From JAGORL01 sp964372415 (GTDB lineage Bacteria > Patescibacteriota > Patescibacteriia > UBA9934), in assembly GCA_964372415.1 (NCBI GenBank), contig CAYJQH010000003.1, positions 1 through 64,000 on the forward strand: 64,000 nucleotides of DNA, given 5' to 3'. The notes under the pieces were generated by a model. That model made no database searches, was not told the origin of the DNA, and saw only the letters and a program-made list of their open reading frames with translations. This document shows, in pieces, positions 13,746 through 23,499 of the stretch. Numbering within the stretch: the stretch's first letter is position 1; every line of letters starts with the position of its first letter. The position numbers and the translations under genes were made by a program.

Positions 13746-14231
13746 TTAATACCGCTTCCCAGCTGCCGTCCAGGCGATGGCGAGCGCATCGGCAGCATCG
13801 TCGGGTTTGGGGACGCTCGGGAGCTTTAAAACTTTGGTGATCATGTTCTGCATTTGTTTTTTGTCGGCTTTGCCGTAGCCAGTAAGCCCCATTTTGACCT
13901 CGGTCGGCTTTACCTCGACGGTTTCGAGCCCGTGCTCTTCAGCGATAAGCAGAACGACGCCACGAACTTCAGCGACTCGCAGAGCCGTGGTTGTGTTCTG
14001 AGCAAAAAAGAGGCTTTCGATGGCGACAACATCAGGCTTGAACTTAGTAATAATCGCTCGAATGTCCTCGGCGAGCTCTTTGAGGCGTGCAGCGGGCGTC
14101 TTTTTGGCGGATGTCGTGATGACGCCGCAGCCCAAACAGTCGGCAGTTGCTCGCTCAGCATCAATAACGCCAAAACCCAGGCGTCCATAGCCTGGGTCCA
14201 GTCCTAAAATTCGTTTCGTCTTTGACGCCAC
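13746..14231 (-). CDS. ruvC: Holliday junction resolvase RuvC
   Basis: A 161-residue RNase H-fold endonuclease that resolves Holliday junctions with RuvAB. Motifs are ILGLDPGYGRLGFGVI (first catalytic Asp), DVVAIESLFFAQN (Glu), VKPTEVKMGLTGYGKADKKQM (basic DNA-binding loop), and the C-terminal DDAADALAIAW (two Asp). I chose the GTG at 14231 because it starts one base after the stop of the upstream small gene (TAG-T-GTG), a typical coupled arrangement. An upstream ATG at 14261 would overlap that gene. Confidence 0.95.
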   Translation of the reverse strand: MASKTKRILGLDPGYGRLGFGVIDAERATADCLGCGVITTSAKKTPAARLKELAEDIRAIITKFKPDVVAIESLFFAQNTTTALRVAEVRGVVLLIAEEHGLETVEVKPTEVKMGLTGYGKADKKQMQNMITKVLKLPSVPKPDDAADALAIAWTAAGKRY

Positions 14232-14232
14232 A

Positions 14233-14499
14233 CTACCGAGCCGATCGATATGACAGTCCAAGGTCGAGACGGAATCGCTCCAGTCGTTCTTCGAGGAAAC
14301 TCTTGGTCACCATCTGGTTCTTGATCCAAGCCAATTCTTTGTGAATTTTATCGAATTCGCTATACATGTATTCAAAATGCGGCATGATCTGATGCTCCAT
14401 GAATAACAAGAGGCCTTCGTGAAGCTCTTCTTTAACAACTTCCTTAACAACTCCCCGAATCAGTAACAAATCCTCTTTGGTTAACATAAACCCTAACAA
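14233..14499 (-). CDS. Hypothetical small helical protein upstream of ruvC
   Basis: An 88-residue (or 84 from ATG 14487) protein with LTKEDLLLIRGVVKEVVKEE at the start and a long heptad-like segment EFDKIHKELAWIKNQMVTKS, suggesting a coiled coil. No signal peptide or known domain. Its stop lies one base from the ruvC GTG, so the two genes are probably co-translated. I have no function; short proteins of this LTKEDL..I style are common beside other genes in CPR-like genomes, as far as I recall. Confidence 0.65.
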   Translation of the reverse strand: MLGFMLTKEDLLLIRGVVKEVVKEELHEGLLLFMEHQIMPHFEYMYSEFDKIHKELAWIKNQMVTKSFLEERLERFRLDLGLSYRSAR

Positions 14500-14569
14500 T
14501 AAAGACTTAACGTTGGGGAGTTAAAAGCAATGTACGCGCTCGCTCAAGCCTCGACAAGACACTTTTACA

Positions 14570-14606
14570 CAAAACAAAGCGACCCCTCCTGGGTCGTTTT
14601 GTTTTT
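14570..14606. terminator. Terminator after rpoC
   Basis: CGACCC (14580-14585) pairs with GGGTCG (14591-14596), extended by AAAACAAA and TTTTGTTTTT flanks, so it works in both directions. It ends the rpoB-rpoC transcript. Confidence 0.8.
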
Positions 14607-14616
14607 CGCTCCTATT

Positions 14617-17600
14617 TTATTCTTGTGTAGCTTCAGCTTTGGCCGCTTCCGGCGTTGTTTCGACAACCGTGCCGGCCGCTGGGCCTTCAGTCGCTACCTC
14701 TTTGGCAATTTCAGCGGCTACTTCGGCGGTCACCGGAGAAGCTTCAGCCTTCTTCGGCGCCTCAATCACCACTTCATTGCCCGGGAAACCGGTACCGGCC
14801 GGGATCAAGCGACCGATGATGACGTTTTCTTTGAGGCCTGCGAGCTCATCCACCTTACCAGTAACTGCAGCATTAATAAGAACGCGAGCGGTTTCCTGGA
14901 AGGAGGCTGACGATAACCAGCTTTCCGTTGAGAGCGAAACTTTGGTTACCCCAAGAAGCAGGGATTCGAACTCGGCAATCCGGCCGCCGGTTGTACCCAT
15001 GCGATCTTGTTCATCTAGAAGCGTCGCCTTTTCAATGACTTCACCTGGCAAGAGCTCGGTATCACCTGGATCGATCACCCGCACGCGGCTGAACATCTGA
15101 CGAATAATTACTTCGATGTGCTTGTTGTTAAGTTTTTGACCTTGAGACGAGTAGATGAACTGCATTTCTTTGGACAAGTATTTCTGCACGGCGTCCTGAC
15201 CCTTGGCCTTAAAAAGGGCCTGAAGGTCCAGGTGGCCGTCAGTCATTGCGTCACCTGCTAGTACCTCATCGCCATCCTTTACGTAGAGTGTGTAACCGTG
15301 CGGAATGATGTATTCACGAATTTTTTCGGCCTCAAAGATTACCGTGACATTGGTCTTACCCACTTTAGCCGTACCCGTAACATCACTAATCACCTTTTCA
15401 CCCTTTGATTTTTCACCAAGAACATCCCCTTCACTAATTTTGTCTCCATCATTGATGGTGATTTTAGCCCCGCGACCGAAAGAGAAAACCTTCTCTTCAA
15501 CCGATGAATGGCGAATTTTTACAATCTTCTGACCTGGCGTGGTGTCAATAATCTCCTTGCCTGTACCAGCTTGCACCACGGTGCGGGATGCCTTTTCCAC
15601 TTCAACTTTTCCGGCCACCTCGGTCATGATGGCCTTACGTTTAGGAAGTCGTGCTTCAAAAAGCTCTTCAACGCGTGGCAAGCCTTGCGTGATGTCTTTT
15701 CCGGCCACACCACCCGTATGGAAAGTGCGCATCGTAAGCTGTGTTCCAGGCTCACCAATCGATTGCGCCGCCATAATACCAACTGCTGTACCCATCTTTA
15801 CGAGCTTGTTATGAGCTAAATCGTAACCATAACATTTTTGACATACCCCACGACGAATCTTACAGGTCATGACCGATCGCACATGGGCTTCCTCAAGTTC
15901 TTTCTTCGATTCCTTAATGGCTCGAATGTGCTCCTCGGTAATAAGTTCGTTGGCCTTAACGATAGCCTTGCGTTCGCCAGGTAATTTAATATCGCTCATG
16001 GCGTAACGACCGAGAATACGAATCAAAAGCGGCTCGCCGATTTCATCAGATTCAATTTTGGTGAGTAGCACCCCTTTGTCATCACCACAATCAACTTCGC
16101 GGACTACCACGTCCTGGGCAACGTCAACCAAACGGCGAGTAAGGTAACCGGCATTCGCCGTCTTAAGAGCGGTGTCGGTAAGACCTTTGCGCACACCGTG
16201 GCTTGAAATGAAGAATTCCAGCACGGAAACACCTTCCTTGAAGGAGGATTTTACGGGCAGTTCAATAATGTCACCAGACGGTGAACTCTTAAGACCAATC
16301 ATGCCAATCATTTGCGTAAGCTGACCCCAGGCACCGCGGGCGCCAGATTCAATCATGGTGTAAGCGGAGCTCTCATGTGGCAATGAAGATCTAGCCAAGT
16401 CGGCAATACGGTCCTTAATATCGGTCCAGATCTTTACAATCTGTGAGTGACGCTCGCTTTGCGTAAGCAGACCTTGGGCATAATATTGCTCAACTTCAAG
16501 AACTCGGTGGTCGCCTTCGGCGATCAAATCTTTTTTGCCGGCGAGCTCAGGTAGTCCTCGCATGCCCCAAGAGTAACCTGAGCGGGTGGCGTACTTAAAG
16601 CCAAGATCCTTTAGATCATCGAGCACTTTGGCCGTGAATTCCTGACCGTAATACTCAAGAATGTCACGCACAATGTTGGCCAGCTCTTTCTTGGCCAAAG
16701 TTTTGTTTTGGAAGCCGATCTTTTCCGGGAACTGTTGATTTACGATGATGCGACCAACCGTAGTTATGAGCTTTTCGCCGTTGCGTTCCACCCGGATCCA
16801 GTCCGACAAGCTAATTTTGCCGTGTTCGTAGGCGTACATCGCCTCAACTTCATCGGCAAATGAGGAGATATTCTTCTCATCCGGTTCGGTTTCCATGGAC
16901 GTGAGGTAAAAACAAGCCCAAGCGATATCTTTACCAGGAGTAGCCACCGGTCCGCCATATGACGGCTTGAGGAGGTTACGAATAGACAACATGATGTTCT
17001 CGGCTTCCCAGCGGGCTTCAGCCGTAAGCGGCACATGAACGGCCATCTGGTCGCCATCGAAGTCAGCGTTATACGCTTCACAAACAAGCGGATGAATTTG
17101 GATCGCCTTGCCTTCGATAAGTTTAGGTCGAAAAGCCTGAATACCCAAACGGTGAAGGGTGGGAGCGCGGTTCAAAAGCACGTAGCTGTCGGCAATCACT
17201 TCTTCAAGAATATCCCATACCTCTGCCCGGTCACTTTCAATAAAACGGTTGGCTGAGCGAATGTTGTGAACGTATTCACGCTGAATGAGCTTGCTAATTA
17301 CAAACGGCCGGAAGAGTTCAAGCGCCATTTTCTTTGGAATACCGCACTCGTGCAGTTTCAGGTGTGGACCGACCACAATAACCGAGCGACCAGAATAATC
17401 GATACGCTTACCCAAGAGGTTCTGACGGAAACGACCCTGCTTACCTTTAAGCATGTCGGCCAGGGATTTTAGCTGACGCTTCTTGCCGGTAGCAGCAATA
17501 ACCGTCTTTGATTGGCGCGCTGAGTTATCGATTAGGGCATCAACTGCCTCTTGAAGCATGCGCTTTTCGTTTCGAGTAATAACTTCAGGCGCATTCAAAG

Positions 17601-18654
17601 AAAACAAGCGACGCAAACGGTTGTTGCGGTTAATTACACGTCGGTAAAGATCGTTTAAATCGCTCGTAGCAAACCGACCACCATCTAAGGGCACCATGGG
17701 GCGCAAGTCCGGTGGCGTTACGGGCAGAGCGCGCAAAATCGTCCAAGCCGGACTCACCGTGTTCTTAGAAAAAGCTTTGAAAAGCTTCAAACGCCGCATG
17801 ATGCGATCATATTTAGCTTTGGAAGAAGTCTCAGCTAGTTCATCGATAAGTTTTTTAATTGAAGCCTCGACGTTCACCCGCTCGAGTAGCTTAACAATAG
17901 CCTCAGCCCCGATTCCGGCATCAAAAATGTGTCCGTACTTCATGGACCAATCGTGATAAGTGGTCTCTGAAATAACCGAAAGCGGAGCTAGATCTTTGAG
18001 CTCTTTATCAACTTGCAAAAAGTCTTTCTCAAGCTCATCAAGCTTGGCAGCCGCGATCGCTTCAATGCGAGTAATTTCCGCCTTGAGCTTTTTCTTTTCA
18101 TCTTTCATGGTCTCTTCAACCCGAGAAATATCGCGCTTGGTCTCCCCCTCGATCATTTTCTTTTTTGCTTTGTACTCCTCTTTGACCTGCTCTACGGTTT
18201 GCACTCGTGCCGCTTCGTCAACATCGGTAATAATGAAGGCGCCGAAGTAAACTACCTTTTCAATCTGTTGAACGCTCATGTCTAAAACCGTACCAATCTT
18301 TGACGGCACACCACGTAAGAACCAAATATGAGTAACCGGCGCGGCAAGTTCAATGTGGCCCATGCGCTCGCGGCGCACTGAAGATTGGGTGACTTCTACT
18401 CCACATTTGTCACACACAATTCCCTTGTAACGTATTTTTTTATACTTGCCACAATAACATTCCCAATCCTTGGAAGGACCAAAAATTTCTTCAGCAAACA
18501 GACCCTGTTTTTCTGGCTTTTGGGTACGATAGTTGATCGTTTCGGGCTTACTGACTTCGCCGTATGACCAACCACGCACGACTTCGGCAGACGCCACCTT
18601 GAGACGTATTGCGTCAAAATCAGTTGATTTGAGAGTTTCGAATTTCATCGCCAT
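14617..18654 (-). CDS. rpoC: DNA-directed RNA polymerase subunit beta'
   Basis: A 1345-residue largest catalytic subunit. The N-terminal zinc site is CYCGKYKKIRYKGIVCDKCG. The active-site loop NADFDGDQMAVH (about residue 530) supplies the Asp triad for magnesium. SVIVVGPHLKLHECG and RAPTLHRLGIQAF lie in the core, and the second zinc site is in CKIRRGVCQKCYGYDL. The bridge/trigger region MAAQSIGEPGTQLTMRTFHTGG is intact. Length is typical. The C-terminal 60 residues form an Ala/Glu-rich tail. It begins 9 bp after rpoB on the same strand; ATG 18654 or 18648 (MKFETLKS) are both possible starts. Ends at a strong terminator. Confidence 0.98.
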   Translation of the reverse strand: MAMKFETLKSTDFDAIRLKVASAEVVRGWSYGEVSKPETINYRTQKPEKQGLFAEEIFGPSKDWECYCGKYKKIRYKGIVCDKCGVEVTQSSVRRERMGHIELAAPVTHIWFLRGVPSKIGTVLDMSVQQIEKVVYFGAFIITDVDEAARVQTVEQVKEEYKAKKKMIEGETKRDISRVEETMKDEKKKLKAEITRIEAIAAAKLDELEKDFLQVDKELKDLAPLSVISETTYHDWSMKYGHIFDAGIGAEAIVKLLERVNVEASIKKLIDELAETSSKAKYDRIMRRLKLFKAFSKNTVSPAWTILRALPVTPPDLRPMVPLDGGRFATSDLNDLYRRVINRNNRLRRLFSLNAPEVITRNEKRMLQEAVDALIDNSARQSKTVIAATGKKRQLKSLADMLKGKQGRFRQNLLGKRIDYSGRSVIVVGPHLKLHECGIPKKMALELFRPFVISKLIQREYVHNIRSANRFIESDRAEVWDILEEVIADSYVLLNRAPTLHRLGIQAFRPKLIEGKAIQIHPLVCEAYNADFDGDQMAVHVPLTAEARWEAENIMLSIRNLLKPSYGGPVATPGKDIAWACFYLTSMETEPDEKNISSFADEVEAMYAYEHGKISLSDWIRVERNGEKLITTVGRIIVNQQFPEKIGFQNKTLAKKELANIVRDILEYYGQEFTAKVLDDLKDLGFKYATRSGYSWGMRGLPELAGKKDLIAEGDHRVLEVEQYYAQGLLTQSERHSQIVKIWTDIKDRIADLARSSLPHESSAYTMIESGARGAWGQLTQMIGMIGLKSSPSGDIIELPVKSSFKEGVSVLEFFISSHGVRKGLTDTALKTANAGYLTRRLVDVAQDVVVREVDCGDDKGVLLTKIESDEIGEPLLIRILGRYAMSDIKLPGERKAIVKANELITEEHIRAIKESKKELEEAHVRSVMTCKIRRGVCQKCYGYDLAHNKLVKMGTAVGIMAAQSIGEPGTQLTMRTFHTGGVAGKDITQGLPRVEELFEARLPKRKAIMTEVAGKVEVEKASRTVVQAGTGKEIIDTTPGQKIVKIRHSSVEEKVFSFGRGAKITINDGDKISEGDVLGEKSKGEKVISDVTGTAKVGKTNVTVIFEAEKIREYIIPHGYTLYVKDGDEVLAGDAMTDGHLDLQALFKAKGQDAVQKYLSKEMQFIYSSQGQKLNNKHIEVIIRQMFSRVRVIDPGDTELLPGEVIEKATLLDEQDRMGTTGGRIAEFESLLLGVTKVSLSTESWLSSASFQETARVLINAAVTGKVDELAGLKENVIIGRLIPAGTGFPGNEVVIEAPKKAEASPVTAEVAAEIAKEVATEGPAAGTVVETTPEAAKAEATQE

Positions 18655-18663
18655 ATAGGTGGA

Positions 18664-21600
18664 TTAGCTGCGACGGGACTTATCGTCGCCGAAATCGATT
18701 TTCTTGTTTCCCTTAAGCAGTTCAACGTCCAGGTTCAAACCCTTGAGCTCACGCACGAGCACGTTGAAGGACTCGGGAATATTGACCTTGGTAATGGTCT
18801 CGCCTTTGATAATTGACTCGTAGGCCTTGGCGCGTCCTGGAACGTCGTCGGACTTAATGGTTAATATTTCTTGAAGCATGTGAGCCGCGCCGTAAGCTTC
18901 GAGTGCCCAAACTTCCATTTCACCAAAACGTTGACCACCAAATTGAGCTTTACCACCCAAAGGTTGCTGAGTAATAAGCGAATAGGGTCCAATCGAGCGT
19001 TGGTGCATCTTGTCTTCCACCATGTGGTTAAGCTTGAGCATGTACATAATGCCCACCGTTATCGGGTGTTCAAACGGTTCCCCGGTACGACCATCAACGA
19101 GCTTAAGTTGTCCGGTTTCTGGATAACCTGCTTTGGTTAGCTCTTCGCGAATATTTTCTTCTTTGGCCCCTGAAAACACAGGAGTTGCAACGCTGTAACC
19201 CAGTTTGTCGGCAGCTAATCCAAGGTGAACTTCAAGAATTTGCCCCAAGTTCATACGTGAAACCACACCAAGTGGCGTAAGCACAATATCAACCGGGCGA
19301 CCGTCTTCGGTAAACGGCATGTCTTCAACCGGCACCACAATCGAGACAACACCTTTGTTACCGTGTCGACCCGCCACTTTATCACCAGCCTGGAGCTTTC
19401 GTAGATCGGCGATAGTTACTTGAATGGATTTGATTACACCTGGCGGCAGATTGTCTCCCTCGTCACGTGAGAAAATTTTAATATCTACCACCTTGCCCTT
19501 GCGTCCGTGCTCAAGGTAGAGCGATGAATCGCGAACCTCACGAGCTTTTTCGCCAAAGATAGCTCGTAAAAGCTTTTCCTCAGCCGAAAGTTCGGTTTCA
19601 CCCTTCGGGGTAATTTTGCCTACCAAAATGTCTCCGCTCTTCACTTCAGCGCCAGTGCGGATAATGCCCTCGGCATCCAAGTTTTTGAGTTTTTCCTCGG
19701 ACACATTTGGAATATCAGAAGTAACAACTTCTGGTCCAAGCTTGGTGTCACGTACGTCGAGCGTCAGGTGTTCGAGGTGAATGGTAGTAAAGCGATCGTC
19801 CTGCACTACACGCTCCGAAACAATAACGGCGTCTTCGTAGTTATAACCGCTCCAGCTCATGAAAGCCACGAGCATGTTCTGACCCAAGGCCAGTTCGCCA
19901 TTTTTAACTGACGTGCCGTCAGCTAAAACGTCGCCCTTCTTCACCTTCACGTCCGGCATGACAACCGAACGCTGAGTAATAGCTGTCGAGTTGTTAGACC
20001 GAATATATTTATTGAGCTTGTAGGTGGTTTTGCCGCGCTTCTTGTAGTCAACAACTATCTTAACGCCGTCTGCCTCCATGACGACACCGTCTTCCTCGGC
20101 GACGAGCACATGTCCTGAATCGAGAGCCGCGCGACGCTCCATGCCGGTACCAACAAGTGGCGCTTCTGGTTTAACAGTCGGCACAGCCTGACGTTGCATG
20201 TTCGTGCCCATGAGTGCGCGGGTAGCGTCGTCATGCTCCAAAAATGGAATGAGAGCAGTGCCAATCGAGACAATCTGACTTGGCGAAACGTCCATGTATT
20301 CAACCTCGCTCGCGGCCACGAGTCGCGGTTCCCCGTGACGACGGGCTTCAACGTATTCATTCAAAAAATAACCAGCTTCGTCGGTGCTGATGGTGGCCGG
20401 ACAAGTAACACTTTTTTCTTCAGTAAAAGCGTTCAAGTAGACGATGTCATTTGTAACCCGCGTCTTACCTTTCTCCTTCGCTACTTTTCGATATGGCGTT
20501 TCAATAAAACCATAGGGATTTACTCTGGCGTAGCTTGCGAGGTGTCCGACTAGACCGATGTTCGGGCCTTCCGGGGTGGCAATCGGACAAATACGACCAT
20601 AGTGCGTGGTGTGCACGTCGCGCACTTCAAAGCCAGCACGTTCACGCGACAAACCACCCGGGCCCATAGCCGACAAACGGCGCTTGTGTTCAAGCTCAGC
20701 GAGTGGGTTGGTTTGGTCCATGAACTGCGAGAGCTGTGACGACATAAAGAACTCGCGCACGGTGCCAATCACCGGACGAGCATTGATGAGCTTACCTGGA
20801 GTCAAGGCATCGATGTCCTGGGTGCTCATGCGGTCTTTAACAATGCGTTCCATGCGGGCGAGACCAATCCTAAAACGTGATTGCAAAAGCTCGCCCACGG
20901 AGCGAATGCGGCGGTTTCCAAGGTGATCGACATCGTCTGGTTCTTCTTGCGTGATGTTCAAGCGAATAATTTCGCGGACAATTGAGACCAAATCTTCTTT
21001 ACTCAAAATACGACGCTCTTCGCTCGTGACGTCTGCATCAGGATCCTTAACACCAAAACGCAAATTAAACTTGTAACGACCAACCGGGGCCAAATCGTAA
21101 CGTTCAAACTTAAAGAACATGGCGTGGATGAGCGAGCGGGCGTTGTCGGCAGTAGCCAAATCGCCCGGACGAATGCGCTTGTATACTTCACGCAATCCCT
21201 CATCTTCATTTGTGGCGACATCTTTCTGGAGAGTAGCCTCTGTGTAATTGATGGTTGGATGGGTTTCAATATCAGCAAACAACTTTACAATCTCTTCGTT
21301 ATTGCCGTAACCAAAAGCCCGAAGGAGTGAAGTCACTGCCACCTTGCGCTTGCGGTCAATTTTCACCCAAATTACGTTCTTGGCATCAGTTTCAAATTCT
21401 AACCAAGCGCCCCGGTTCGGGATAATTTTGGCCCCATAATAACGGCGCCCACGCAGTACCTCAGCGGTAAAGAAAGCGCCAGCTGAACGCACGAGCTGCG
21501 ACACCACTACACGCTCAACTCCGTTAATAATGAAGGTGCCGCGCGGCGTCATAACCGGAAGATCACCCAAGTAGATCTCCTGCTCCTTGTGCTCATTAGT

Positions 21601-21903
21601 TCGCAAATTTTTGAGCTTGGCCTTCACTCTAATCGGCGCCTCAAAAGTTACATTTTTGGCCCGACTCGTAACTTCGTCGAACTTTGCTTCATCCAAATAA
21701 TAATCATCGAGTGTGAGTTCAAGGTCGCGCCCGATAAAATCCTTTACCGGCGAAATTTCATCAAACAGCTCTCTGATCCCCTCCCTCAAAAACCAATCGT
21801 ACGAAGCTTTTTGAATCTCAATTAGGTCCGGGAGATCCATGGCGATATTCACCGGCGCAAAGGTTTTGCGCTCGCCTAAGGTGTGTGGCGCGGTCTTGGG
21901 CAT
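18664..21903 (-). CDS. rpoB: DNA-directed RNA polymerase subunit beta
   Basis: A 1079-residue beta subunit, on the short side for bacteria. The rifampicin region reads SSQLSQFMDQTNPLAELEHK followed by RRLSAMGPGGLSRERAGFEV, with the usual susceptible-type residues. Other landmarks are PIATPEGPNIGLVGHLASYA, GYNYEDAVIVSERVV, GDKVAGRHGNKGVVS and the C-terminal GGKAQFGGQRFGEMEVWALEAYGA clamp motif. It is preceded by a leader of about 370 nt with a promoter at the recA end and a terminator-like hairpin directly before the start codon, which suggests attenuation. rplJ and rplL are not upstream as they are in many bacteria. Confidence 0.98.
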   Translation of the reverse strand: MPKTAPHTLGERKTFAPVNIAMDLPDLIEIQKASYDWFLREGIRELFDEISPVKDFIGRDLELTLDDYYLDEAKFDEVTSRAKNVTFEAPIRVKAKLKNLRTNEHKEQEIYLGDLPVMTPRGTFIINGVERVVVSQLVRSAGAFFTAEVLRGRRYYGAKIIPNRGAWLEFETDAKNVIWVKIDRKRKVAVTSLLRAFGYGNNEEIVKLFADIETHPTINYTEATLQKDVATNEDEGLREVYKRIRPGDLATADNARSLIHAMFFKFERYDLAPVGRYKFNLRFGVKDPDADVTSEERRILSKEDLVSIVREIIRLNITQEEPDDVDHLGNRRIRSVGELLQSRFRIGLARMERIVKDRMSTQDIDALTPGKLINARPVIGTVREFFMSSQLSQFMDQTNPLAELEHKRRLSAMGPGGLSRERAGFEVRDVHTTHYGRICPIATPEGPNIGLVGHLASYARVNPYGFIETPYRKVAKEKGKTRVTNDIVYLNAFTEEKSVTCPATISTDEAGYFLNEYVEARRHGEPRLVAASEVEYMDVSPSQIVSIGTALIPFLEHDDATRALMGTNMQRQAVPTVKPEAPLVGTGMERRAALDSGHVLVAEEDGVVMEADGVKIVVDYKKRGKTTYKLNKYIRSNNSTAITQRSVVMPDVKVKKGDVLADGTSVKNGELALGQNMLVAFMSWSGYNYEDAVIVSERVVQDDRFTTIHLEHLTLDVRDTKLGPEVVTSDIPNVSEEKLKNLDAEGIIRTGAEVKSGDILVGKITPKGETELSAEEKLLRAIFGEKAREVRDSSLYLEHGRKGKVVDIKIFSRDEGDNLPPGVIKSIQVTIADLRKLQAGDKVAGRHGNKGVVSIVVPVEDMPFTEDGRPVDIVLTPLGVVSRMNLGQILEVHLGLAADKLGYSVATPVFSGAKEENIREELTKAGYPETGQLKLVDGRTGEPFEHPITVGIMYMLKLNHMVEDKMHQRSIGPYSLITQQPLGGKAQFGGQRFGEMEVWALEAYGAAHMLQEILTIKSDDVPGRAKAYESIIKGETITKVNIPESFNVLVRELKGLNLDVELLKGNKKIDFGDDKSRRS

Positions 21904-22307
21904 AAAAACACAAAAGGCATCTTGCGTTAAATAACAAGATGTCTCTTATTGATGATTGGCGCTCGTTTTACTGGCTGCCGCCACCGCGGAAACACGTCCG
22001 ACAGTAGGAGCAGGCAGGTGGCTTGTGGGCATGCCAAACGAGTAAAGAATTTTGTGCGGGCAAAAGTGTAACAAAAACAAACTTCCTCGTCAACGACCCC
22101 GTGCGAATTTCCAATGAGGAAGCTGCAGGACAAGAACTACATCATGTTTTGTGGCCAACTTCAGTAAGAAAACGCGAGGAGAGAGATTGTGCCCGGGCGT
22201 ACCCCAGACAAAACGTTTTCAACATTGACCGCTCTGACGCGCCTTGTCCCGCAACCTCCGAACAGGACTAATTCAATGGGTAAAATTACTATACCACACT
22301 TACCGCA
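21904..22307 (-). promoter_or_regulatory. rpoBC leader region and promoter
   Basis: A 404-bp non-coding spacer between recA and rpoB. A promoter with TTGCCT (22310-22315), a 16-bp spacer and an extended -10 TGGTATAGT (TATAGT at 22288-22293) lies at the recA stop, giving a leader of about 370 nt. The leader contains CTTCCTC/GAGGAAG arms near 22088-22126 and the terminator-like hairpin at 21918-21941. No open frame is convincing. Confidence 0.6.
21918..21941 (-). terminator. Attenuator-like hairpin directly upstream of rpoB
   Basis: On the minus strand CATCTTG (21935-21941) pairs with CAAGATG (21918-21924) around 10 nt, followed by CCTTTTGTGTTTTT and then the rpoB ATG at 21903. Stem plus T-rich tract immediately before a start codon is the pattern of a transcription attenuator. 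Confidence 0.65.
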
Positions 22308-23357
22308 CTAGGCAACGTCATGGGCCTCCTGGGGAACGGCGGCCGCTGGCCCACCTTCGGCTGTAAGAGCCGCCTCTCGAGTAGCCACTCGAGCTTGTTC
22401 CATAAGAGCGGAGTGCTCCTTAAGATATTGCTTAGCCACTTCACGACCAACGCCTAGCTTCTCTTGGCCGAAGGCATAGCTGTTGCCACGCTTCTCGATT
22501 GCTCCCACAGTGACCCCGAGATCTAAAAGATCGCCAGCTAAAGAAATTCCTTCGTTATACATGATGTCGAACTCAGCCGTGCGAAAAGGCGGCGCTACCT
22601 TGTTTTTAACCACTTTCACCTTGACGCGGTTGCCGATAATTTTTTCACCCTGTTTTATTTGGGCGGCTCGACGAATTTCCATACGGACCGAAGCGTAAAA
22701 CTTGAGCGCGTTTCCGCCCGGCGTGGTTTCTGGATTACCAAACATTACCCCAATCTTCATGCGGATCTGGTTGATGAAAATCAGCACTGTACCTGTTTTT
22801 GAAATAACGCCCGTGAGCTTACGGAGAGCCTGGCTCATCAGGCGGGCTTGCAAACCCATATGTTGATCGCCCATTTCGCCTTCAATCTCCGCTTTAGGCG
22901 TAAGCGCGGCGACTGAATCGACAACAATTACATCTATAGCGTTTGAGCGAACGAGAGTTTCGACAATTTCCAAAGCCTGTTCACCGGTATCAGGTTGTGA
23001 AATATAAAGTTCATCAACTTTGACTCCGAGTTTGCGCGCATAATCAGGGTCCAAGGCGTGCTCAGCATCAACGAAGGCAGCAATGCCACCTCGTTTCTGA
23101 CATTCAGCTACGATGTGTTGAGCTAGAGTTGTCTTGCCGGATGATTCAGGTCCGTAAATTTCGATAATTCGACCGCGTGGCACACCAAGAGCACCGAGGG
23201 CTAAATCGAGCGACAAACAACCGGTCGGTATAGCGTCAATATTCGTTGACTTGCTTTCACCAAACTTCATGATGCTACCGTCTCCAAAACGTTCTTTGAT
23301 TTGATCAACAGCTTGAAGCGCGGCAGCTAAGCGTGGGTTCCCTTGAGCTTTTGGCAT
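22308..23357 (-). CDS. recA: Recombinase RecA
   Basis: A 349-residue strand-exchange ATPase. Walker A is IIEIYGPESSGKTTLAQHIV, Walker B region VDVIVVDSVAALTPKAEIEG by pattern, with L1 GEMGDQHMGLQARLMSQAL and L2 FINQIRMKIGVMFGNPETTP followed by GGNALKFYAS. The start MPKAQGNPRLAAALQAVDQI is standard. The C-terminal tail is Ala/Glu-rich and short. No SOS box is recognisable upstream and no lexA is in the window. Same strand as the ftsK/rodZ genes but separated by 142 bp. Confidence 0.98.
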   Translation of the reverse strand: MPKAQGNPRLAAALQAVDQIKERFGDGSIMKFGESKSTNIDAIPTGCLSLDLALGALGVPRGRIIEIYGPESSGKTTLAQHIVAECQKRGGIAAFVDAEHALDPDYARKLGVKVDELYISQPDTGEQALEIVETLVRSNAIDVIVVDSVAALTPKAEIEGEMGDQHMGLQARLMSQALRKLTGVISKTGTVLIFINQIRMKIGVMFGNPETTPGGNALKFYASVRMEIRRAAQIKQGEKIIGNRVKVKVVKNKVAPPFRTAEFDIMYNEGISLAGDLLDLGVTVGAIEKRGNSYAFGQEKLGVGREVAKQYLKEHSALMEQARVATREAALTAEGGPAAAVPQEAHDVA

Positions 23358-23499
23358 AGCCGGCCCAATTTACCCTAGCCTTTTTTAAAACTCACGATAG
23401 TTATCCCCTACTCACACCTTTATCGCCAATCCGAGACGTAAAAAGACGTTCGAGACGCAAATTTTATCTTTCATTCTTATGTACGTCACGGTTATTTTT
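23358..23499 (-). other. Spacer upstream of recA
   Basis: AT-rich spacer of 142 bp. It holds GACGT-containing near-repeats around 23430-23460 but no gene, clear terminator or recognisable SOS operator. The recA promoter is presumably here, but I cannot assign its boxes with confidence. Confidence 0.4.

Noticed and set aside
22308..23499. LexA/SOS box before recA
   Set aside because: No recognisable SOS operator of either the E. coli or Bacillus type was found in the 142-bp spacer.
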